DNA of 64,000 nucleotides from Torreya grandis. Its lineage: Eukaryota; Streptophyta; Pinopsida; Cupressales; Taxaceae. A program made the position numbers and the translations under genes. Position 1 is the first letter of the stretch. Every line of letters starts with the position of its first letter. The notes below the pieces were generated by a model. That model worked only from the letters and a program-made list of their open reading frames with translations, was not told the DNA's origin and made no database searches. The stretch is from the NCBI GenBank assembly GCA_037957365.1, contig JARHVA010003260.1, positions 1,731,001-1,795,000 of the forward strand, written 5' to 3'. Below are positions 57,443 through 64,000 of the stretch, in pieces.

Positions 57443-57519
57443 TCACCGACGTCGGGCTGCACATAGCCGACGTCGGTCCCTGTCTGGACGCCGACGCCAG
57501 TTTTCCTGCCGACGTCGGT
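57332..57519 (-). repeat. Eight GACGTC-type repeats overlapping the gag-protease tail
   Basis: Related units start at 57332, 57364, 57395, 57415, 57445, 57466, 57490 and 57508, for example GCCGACGTCGGT at 57466 and 57508. Spacing is 18-32 bases. The same block sits in the integrase-RT linker of the complete element at 48.0-48.1 kb. Confidence 0.8.
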
Positions 57520-59056
57520 CTCTGTGTTTTTCTTGTGAGACCTGACTTTTTCCCGCGAGCTCTTTTTGGATCAAAACCTTGTCCAAATCACCTTTGCTCT
57601 GCTCAGAATTCCTCTGCACCTTATGCTGAACTCTGTCCGTCACTTTCTCCTTGAAAACCAAGGCTTTCCCGTTCTTGTCACTAACATCGGATTCCTCAAG
57701 AAACCTTACTTTCTTCTTCTGCATACAGAAACCACGATCCATGCCTTCCAAATCTGAAAGCATATTCTTTGACTCAAGAACCAGCATCTCCTTCTTATCT
57801 ATGTGACCAAGCCTATCAAGCCACATCTCTGAATCTACAGCTGAGGTAGATAACCCAGAAAGAGAATCAGTAAAACAAGTAGATAGATAAAGCGTACCTA
57901 CTTTCTTACCTCTAGCTATAACAAGTGTACCCTTGGTAACCTTCCAAGAGTCCGCTGAGAGAGTTACTGTGCAACCCTCTTCACCCAAACTTCTAACCGA
58001 AATCAGATTCCGCTTCAGAACTGGGACATGCATGACCTCCTTTAACACCCATGTGTCACCTGTCTGCAATTTCAGCTTCACTTTGCCTTTGCCAACAACC
58101 TGACAAGGCTTACCATCCCCTACACAAATTTCTCCAAAGTCTCCCTGGACATACTCATGAAAAAATTCTCTATGTGGAGATGCATGAAAAGAGGCACCAG
58201 AATCTAATACCCAAGATTCTACTTTATCCAAAGAACATACCAGAGCATCATGTGCAATGTAACCCGCAGCATCTGCTTCTTCTCCATGTTCTTCATGATG
58301 ATCTTCACCCGATCTGCAATCTCTCTTTAAGTGCCCTTGCTTTCCACATTTCCAGCAGGTTATTCTGCCATACCTGGACTTGGATCTCTTGCCTGTCTTC
58401 GACCTTGATCTCCCACGCTCTGTCCTCTCTCTTGGCCTTCCTCTTCCTTCAACACTCAAAGCATTTCCGGATAATTCACCTGTGCTTTTCCTGCGTATCT
58501 CTTCATTCAAGATTACACTCACAACATCATCCACTTTTAAGACTTTTGAAGGAGACACAGTATTAGAAACTGCCATTACCAAACCTTCCCAACTTTCAGG
58601 TAATGAACACAAGATTAGGAGAGCTCTAAGTTCATCATCAAATACAATATTCACTGAACTTAACTGGTTTACTAAACCATGGAAATCACTAAGATGGCTA
58701 TGAATAGATCCACCTTCCAACATTTGCAAATTAAATAAACGCTTCATAAGAAATACCTTGTTTGAAGCCGAGGGTTTTTCATATAAATTTGCCAAAGATT
58801 TCATCAACTCCACCGTTGTCTTACACTGTGATAAGCTGGAAATCACAGTTGAATCAAGACTCAATCTAACAGATCCCAGAGCCTTCCGATCAAGAACCTC
58901 CCATTCTTCATCTTTCATATCCAAGGGTTTGCTAGCAACCCCACCCAACGGTAAGTACAAATCTTTCTGATACAGATAGTCCTCAATCTGCATCCTCCAT
59001 AATTGGTAGTTCTTGCCATTGAACTTGTCCATTCGTAGTTGACTGCTTTCTGACAT
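57443..59056 (-). CDS. Copia gag-protease fragment with Arg-rich tail, intact 537-codon frame
   Basis: The start ATG at 59056 is about 155 bases after the LTR. Residues 1-200 are a UBN2-type gag (FNGKNYQLWRMQIEDYL...). Residues 205-231 are basic and Ser/Arg-rich. The CCHC knuckle CWKCGKQGHLKRDC is at about 234-247. The protease loop WVLDSGASFHASP has D285-S-G intact. The pre-integrase WLDRLGHIDKKEM is at about 412. Then FCMQKKKVRFLEES jumps to KALVFKEKV, which normally lies after the integrase core, so about 270 codons are missing. The last 25 residues are Arg-rich because the GACGTC repeats are read in another frame. It could still make capsid-like protein and protease, a typical state for an element moved by helpers. 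The real product is not known. Confidence 0.85.
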   Translation of the reverse strand: MSESSQLRMDKFNGKNYQLWRMQIEDYLYQKDLYLPLGGVASKPLDMKDEEWEVLDRKALGSVRLSLDSTVISSLSQCKTTVELMKSLANLYEKPSASNKVFLMKRLFNLQMLEGGSIHSHLSDFHGLVNQLSSVNIVFDDELRALLILCSLPESWEGLVMAVSNTVSPSKVLKVDDVVSVILNEEIRRKSTGELSGNALSVEGRGRPRERTERGRSRSKTGKRSKSRYGRITCWKCGKQGHLKRDCRSGEDHHEEHGEEADAAGYIAHDALVCSLDKVESWVLDSGASFHASPHREFFHEYVQGDFGEICVGDGKPCQVVGKGKVKLKLQTGDTWVLKEVMHVPVLKRNLISVRSLGEEGCTVTLSADSWKVTKGTLVIARGKKVGTLYLSTCFTDSLSGLSTSAVDSEMWLDRLGHIDKKEMLVLESKNMLSDLEGMDRGFCMQKKKVRFLEESDVSDKNGKALVFKEKVTDRVQHKVQRNSEQSKGDLDKVLIQKELAGKSQVSQEKHRDRRRQENWRRRPDRDRRRLCAARRR

Positions 59057-59151
59057 TGCTCAAATCCCACTCAAATAGAAACCCTGTGAGTAACCTGTAA
59101 TCAAGACACACTACCCAGATCTACACCAATCTGTTAGTATCCCAACCAAAA

Positions 59152-59210
59152 GCTCTGATACCACTTGTTGGTATCAAGCTCAAGAACCTACAACCAAGGC
59201 TCTGATACCA
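59152..59210 (-). other. Duplicated primer-binding site of nested element
   Basis: TGGTATCAGAGC on the minus strand occurs at 59199-59210, two bases after the LTR, and again at 59152-59163. The interval resembles that of the plus-strand element (TTGATACCA and AGCTTGATA are shared). Confidence 0.85.
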
Positions 59211-59212
59211 CT

Positions 59213-60098
59213 TGTCAGGAAATCAGGGAACAACAAACATGCTCTGACTCCACTGGTTAGGATCTTGCTCCTCAGATAGAGCACAATATGATTACCAAAT
59301 ATATAAGCAATTGAATATGCGGAAATAACCAGAAACACAAGTAACTAGAATTCACCAATAGCACAGAATATGAGAGACAATACACTATCTTGTATTAACA
59401 CTAACAGAAAATAATACATCAAAGAGCCGCCACACTCTTTCACCTTACAGAGATTCGCCACACCTCAAGTGTACAGTAATTCTTCTCACACACACTCTCC
59501 TACACAAAAATGGTCCCAACAACCAACTCACACACAGAATTGGTGTTCACCTCACCAACCAGTCAGTAATAACCCTACCGGTACATCAAGCACTCTATAG
59601 CACTTCAAGTTGATCTCTCATGAACCTGCAACCTGCAATTCAAAGACCAAGCTTACATGTAGATCACCAATGAGCTTGCAACAACCTGCAACTCATAGAT
59701 CTTACAACTAGAAGGAACTCTTCCTTTCTATCTCATGCCTTATACAATACATGCCAATGGGTCTATAAATAGATCCTTAACTCAAACACTAACTAAGACT
59801 CTTAATTTAGACAATTGTCCTCGCAGCCCAAGACTCTGGCTGGTCTTGTCATGCAAACTCATAGTTCACTTAACTAACTGTCCGTGAAACGAACACTTCG
59901 GGAACACACAGGCGACCGACGTCGGTCCCTGCTGGTCTGGTTCTGTCGACGTCGGCCGACTTCCTGCCGTCGCCGGTTGCCTTCTGCACTGGATCCTGCC
60001 GATGTCGGTCATGCTGCCGACGCCGGTTCCTGTAGAACTCAGCAACCATCTGTTCCTCAGTTTGCAAAGGTTGAAGCTTTTAGCTCCACAACCTAACA
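59213..60098 (-). repeat. 5' LTR of nested copia element
   Basis: 886 bp. On the minus strand it begins TGTTAGGTTGTGGAGC and ends TCCTGACA. Exact palindrome at 59915-59926; the TATA-like CTATTTATAGAC lies near 59760-59771. Confidence 0.92.
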
Positions 60099-60103
60099 GA
60101 GAT

Positions 60104-61390
60104 GATAGACAGAGACCAGTGGATGGGGCTAGATACTTTTGAGCAGGGCAGTTTGGACATGGGATTGATTCAAAGGAGCTTGCGAGTAAAAAGTCATCAC
60201 TCACAGGCGAACACCGGCATCGGTCAAAGGCAATTGACATTGAACAGACATTTACCGATGTCAGTCATATGCAGACCAGAGAAGTCAGTGGTGTTAAGTA
60301 GGTGAAGATCGATGTCGGTAGGATAACTGGCATCAGCGACCTAGACAGTCACATGGAATCGACGTCGGTCAGATGCAGACTATGTGGTGACCGAGGTCGG
60401 TCACTGAGACAGATTTTGGGCAGACAACAAGCTGTCAAGGAGTCTCAAATGCCCATGGGGAGGACTGAAAGTGTAAGTAAGCCTCAAATTCGTTGTTCCT
60501 CTTCTTTATATTAGTTTTTGACTACAGAGTAGGAAGGATCCAAGAAACAGTGGGAGCTTGGCATGACAGGATGCAGAACCAAACGGGAGATTTGGTAGGG
60601 TTGCCAGCCGGTATGAAAGCACTGAGATGAATGGATACCTTGGTTAAAGAATAGAGAGAATGGACATGTGAGACAGAAGGCCAGGTCATATGGTCTTGAG
60701 GAAGTTGCAGGATAGTGGTACAGGTTTTGACAGGGGGATGACAAAGCAGAGCTTTAGTCAATGTCAGTCTAACCATTGTGTTTGTCTTACTAGGTGGATG
60801 ATGATTGCAACATTATCCTGTTACTGTATGTGGATGGTATGCATGTTAAAGGTTTAGACATACATGGTTTTGTTGAGCTAAGGGTAAGGTTAGTTCAGTG
60901 GCATGTCATGAGGAATTTGGAGCAGCAAAATTCTTTGGCATGAGAGACATGGAAGATCACAGGTTGATTTTGTCTCCAGTGGGAGCTGATGTGAATCAGG
61001 TGTTGGCAAGGTTCAATACGCAGGATGCAAAACTAGAGCACACCAAGGGCTGGAAAGTTCAGTTTCCAAAATCACATGAGGTCTGGTATAGACTTGAGTT
61101 TGCCCAAGCAGTGGGTGTTGTCAGAGAGTTAAGAGCTAATTCAAGGAAGTGGGTTCTCAGGTATTTGAGAGGGACCAAAAACAGGTATACATGCTATGAA
61201 GGGTCAGGACTTCACTACATGGGTTTGTAGGTTCGGATGTGGCAAGTTACTCGGATGACAGGAGGTGCACCATAGGATTTTTGGTGGTTGGTCTTCAAGA
61301 ATGAGCTTGAAGAGGGATATAAGCCAGGAAACAGATTAGACAGGGTACATGTATAGGTACAGTGCAGCTATTTATCTCCAAGTGGGAGAT
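60104..61390 (+). pseudogene. Copia RT and RNase H remnants of the plus-strand element
   Basis: After the nested insertion the frame resumes in a GACGTC-type repeat (60200-60400). It then gives MPMGRTESVSKPQIRCSSSLY (the linker before RT) and traces of the WELGM...NQTGDLVGLPAG segment. RT is reduced to CNIILLLYVDGMHVKGLDIH (60811, the YVDD box with Asp to Gly). RNase H is reduced to VLRYLRGTKNRYTCYEGSG and a broken DADMAG-like segment near 61230. Large parts of RT are deleted and several frames are used. Confidence 0.75.
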
Positions 61391-62541
61391 TGTTAGGTTG
61401 TGGAGCTAAAAGCTTCACTGATGCAAATAGGGAAGGAGGGTGCTGAGTGTCACAATCGTCAGCATCGGTTAGGCCAACCGATGTTGGTCAGGGGTAGACA
61501 GGAAGGCAATTGACATTGGCAGTATTCGGCCGACGTCGATCATCTCCAGGCAAACAGGGACCGACGTCGGTTGCCTGTGCGGTTTCAAGCTGTGAGTTCC
61601 ACAGATAGTTCGTTAACGAACTAGTTGTTTACATGAAGAAGGCTAGTTATAGTCTTGAGCTACGGATCTAATTATTGTAATTAGGTGTCTAATTATTGTT
61701 TACATGAGATCTATATAATAGACTCATGGGCTGTATTATAATTTGTTCTAGTTTGAGTTGAGCAAAGTTAGATCCTTCTGTGTGCGAAGTGAGCAAGGGT
61801 GTTCCTCCTAGTTCCATAGCAGTGCCAAGTGTGGGTGTTGGTTTTGGAGAATCAGAAGGGTTCTTCAGGTGTGTAGGATCTTGGTTAGCAGGTGTGCAAG
61901 GCCACATTTGGAGATCTACATGGTAAGTAAGATCATTGATCTGCAGGTGAGTGTGTGTGTGCAAGGTCTAAGGTTTGCAGGTGTGTAGAATCAGGTTGAT
62001 CTATAGGTGGCAGCAGAATCAAGGTGACAGCAACACAACAGGTGGGATCTACTTGGAATACGGTGTGTACTCGGTTAGAGAGCAAAGAGGAAGTCAAGGT
62101 AGTTCCTTCCATAAGTAAGATCATTTGAGTTGCAGGTTGTTGCAAGTTTAGGGGAGATCTACTTAGAGTAAGTTGAGTAATTGGAGTGCGTGGAGCACTT
62201 GTGGAGTGCGTGGAGCACTTGTGTATTGGCAGTAGTGGATACTGACTGGTTGGAGGTGAACACCAAATCTGTGTTTGAGTTGTGTGTTGGGACCGTAAGA
62301 GAGAGAGCTTTGAGGAAATAATTACTGTACACTTGAGGTGTGGGAAGCCTCTGAGAGGTGTGAAGAAGAAGTGGCATCTTCTTTATTGTATTCTTTTCTG
62401 GATGAGTATTAATACAATTGGGTATTGTCTCTCATATTTTGTGTTGTTTCTGGTTTCTAGTTACTTGTTGCTTCTGGTTTAATTCCGCATCTTAAGTTAC
62501 TTGTATATGGTAATCAATGGTGCTTCCTTGGGTTCCTAACA
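61391..62541 (+). repeat. 3' LTR of plus-strand copia element
   Basis: It is preceded by the polypurine tract AAGTGGGAGAT (61380-61390). An exact ACCGACGTCGGT lies at 61560-61571 and the TATA box at 61711-61720. It begins with the intact TGTTAGG terminus. Confidence 0.88.
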
Positions 62542-62546
62542 TTGCC

Positions 62547-63400
62547 TAATAATGTGGGACAACCAAAGGTGTCATTAGATGTGGTAGTCCAAAGTGTCTG
62601 AGTACATTATCACATGGATGTAGCTCAACCCACCAAGTATAGTTTCTAGTAATTTGGATCTGACCCCTCACCTACATTATAATTGGCCAATATGGCTAAG
62701 TGTTTATTGTGCCTTGTATGACATCCATACAATTTGGTCCATATTGATAGTCTCTAATGCAGGTAATGTGGCCTTGTGCCCATATATTAACGTGAGGGAG
62801 ATGTTCATCCATCACATAAGGTATCCCTACAGGTTTATACATAGGTAACCTCTCATAAATACAACTCATTAATAAAATCACAAGGCCCATAGTCTATTGT
62901 CCATGGATAAGTACATTATAAAAATCATGCACACTTTGAACCCATATTATAGCTCCCCTATCATAAAAGGTGTCATGTTTCAATGCATATTAATACATAT
63001 AAATAATGTACATAGGCACCTCCTAATTTGACTTATGACATAGTACACACATGGTCATAAGTTTGATAAGGGATTTTTGGATATCCAAAATTCCTTATAA
63101 AACTTGAAAAAATGATAAGATGGGTTTACACTCATCACATTGATCTGAATCTAAATCCAACTAGGATAGCTCCCTCCTCTCATCTAGCATCTATGACATG
63201 TTGCATACCCTAGTATTTCCTATAATAGATAACCTTAAAATGACATGGACACCCTCTAAGGTGATTTCCATCTCTTTTGTTTCCCACTCTACATCCCATT
63301 AGAATTAATTATTTATCCTCCCCCATCAACCTATAAATGTGGAAATGATCTCCACGCTCAAAGGGACACAACACATCTCCATAATTCCACCAACTATCAA
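62547..63400 (-). pseudogene. Plant-mobile-domain (PMD, MAIN-like) pseudogene, upstream part
   Basis: On the minus strand near 63275 the reading ETKEMEITLEGVHVILRLSI matches the PMD opening ETxTFHxxxGEMTITLxDVxxxLxLP. Further on come YALKHDTFYDRGAIIWVQSV, TMGLVILLMSCIYERL and VELHPCDNVLRHFGLPHL. These fit the later PMD pattern (WGxxxLxxLYxxL, then VExHxPxRVxRQFGLxQ). PMD proteins occur both as host genes and inside transposable elements, so the origin is open. Stops and frame changes occur throughout. The copia element at 53482-62541 interrupts it. Confidence 0.5.
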
Positions 63401-64000
63401 TGTCATGCGCTGAGTTATGGTTGTTATCGATAGTCTCTCTAAAATATCTATTAGTTAACTAGCATCTATGTTCCACCATAGTTGTCTCCCTCTCTAACAA
63501 ATATCAAACAAAAAATCATAATCATAATTGTTGTTGCTTTCATAACACACCCTCATTCTTTCGATAATTAGGGAACCTCCTTTTTTTCCTTTTGTTCTAC
63601 TCCTACTTATGTTCATGGTTTGATTATCTTAGAAACTTAAGTTGCCTTAGTGGTATGTCTCAATTTGCATGATAAGTTATTACATGAAACAATCACCATT
63701 TTAAATATCATATATGTGCAAGTCAACTTTGTATTTTACACTTAGTGTAAAAGTGGATTTCTGACTTCATAATTTGCATTTAAAGTCTAGCTCTCTCAAC
63801 TTTCTTAGCCTATTATGATTTATTTATGTGCCCTTTGGGATCTTAAAACCTATCTGATTGTGATGACCAAGTCTAAATGGTGAATTTTCATATATAACAC
63901 TTGGCCCCAAAGTAGATTTTTGCTACACTTATACTCACATGTCATTCTTACCTACTAGCCCTCTTAGGTCCTTTCAGCCACTTTGGGGGATCATTTGGAC
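63401..64000. other. No recognised feature
   Basis: AT-rich sequence without a supported frame; it may hold the N-terminal or upstream part of the mobile-domain relic. Confidence 0.35.

Larger units (their letters stand above)
55458..60098 (-). mobile_element. Nested non-autonomous Ty1/copia element, TSD GAGAT
   Basis: The element has two 886-bp LTRs with exact 5-bp duplications GAGAT (55453-55457 and 60099-60103). By eye the LTRs differ at 10 sites (about 1.1 percent), making it the youngest insertion in the window. It has an intact gag-protease frame but lacks the integrase core and most of RT. It splits the gag-pol of the plus-strand copia element. Confidence 0.93.
53482..62541 (+). mobile_element. 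Non-autonomous Ty1/copia element, interrupted
   Basis: The 5' LTR is 53482-54640 and the 3' LTR 61391-62541 (1159 and 1151 bp), with flanks TTACC (53477-53481) and TTGCC (62542-62546), a 5-bp duplication with one change. The first LTR base pair is TA instead of TG. The interior keeps a shortened gag, protease remnant, pre-integrase remnant, then RT and RNase H scraps. It has no integrase core. A second copia element is inserted at 55458-60098. LTR divergence is clearly higher than in the nested element, so this one is older. Confidence 0.9.

Noticed and set aside
57295..58970. Plus-strand frames of up to 171 codons opposite the nested gag
   Set aside because: Antisense to an intact gag-protease frame with clear domains.

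Overview
The window looks like nuclear DNA from a seed plant with a large, repeat-filled genome. Supporting signs are AT-rich intergenic sequence, plant telomere-type AAACCCTAA motifs, Ty1/copia elements of the Tnt1/Tork type primed by initiator tRNA-Met, plant-type Ty3 elements, plant LINEs and a plant-mobile-domain relic. I lean towards a gymnosperm such as a conifer, because of the density of old, nested, slowly decaying elements, but nothing here proves it. I see only one credible host gene. There are no operons, tRNA or rRNA genes, or CRISPR arrays.

Layout. 1-2382: 3' part of an L1-type LINE. 2460-3250: faint hAT-like transposase relic. 3250-5600: AT-rich repeats. 5622-6149 (minus): the host gene, two exons, a small Lys/Glu-rich hydrophilic protein. 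6.7 kb: a hairpin. 7.2 kb: a SINE-like piece. 7.9-9.7 kb: relic of a second, non-L1-type LINE. 12.6-17.2 kb: decayed Ty3 element with protease, then an RNase H-like domain, then RT, then the integrase tail; a 924-bp copia-type LTR sits in the tail, flanked by a 5-bp repeat. 21.6-23.2 kb: endonuclease and RT start of another L1-type LINE. 23.5-30.4 kb: a second Ty3 relic with about 25 copies of a short hairpin-like repeat.

32.8-52.3 kb is the most unusual region. It is a tandem array read as LTR-internal-LTR-internal-LTR-internal-LTR on the minus strand. The unit is about 4.1 kb: LTRs of about 1.6-1.7 kb and internal parts of about 2.42 kb. The internal parts have no visible RT or integrase. 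They carry relics of a protein with a coiled-coil-like start, a G-patch and up to four CCHC zinc knuckles. The fourth LTR is split by a complete 5.6-kb Ty1/copia element (45572-51172) with a perfect TAATT target duplication and an unshifted gag-pol frame broken by five stops.

52.3-64 kb: a microsatellite, a snap-back MITE, and a plant-mobile-domain pseudogene (minus) split by a plus-strand copia element (53482-62541), itself split by a minus-strand copia element (55458-60098, TSD GAGAT). These two copia elements lack the integrase core at an apparently shared junction. They look like non-autonomous relatives that a complete element such as the 45.6-51.2 kb one could have moved. All four copia LTR groups share the same terminus (TGTTAGG.TGTGGAGCTAAA) and a CpG-rich block built around the 12-bp palindrome ACCGACGTCGGT, which is two back-to-back RCCGAC (DREB/CBF-type) cores around GACGTC.

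All domain calls rest on reading translations by eye; no database search was possible.
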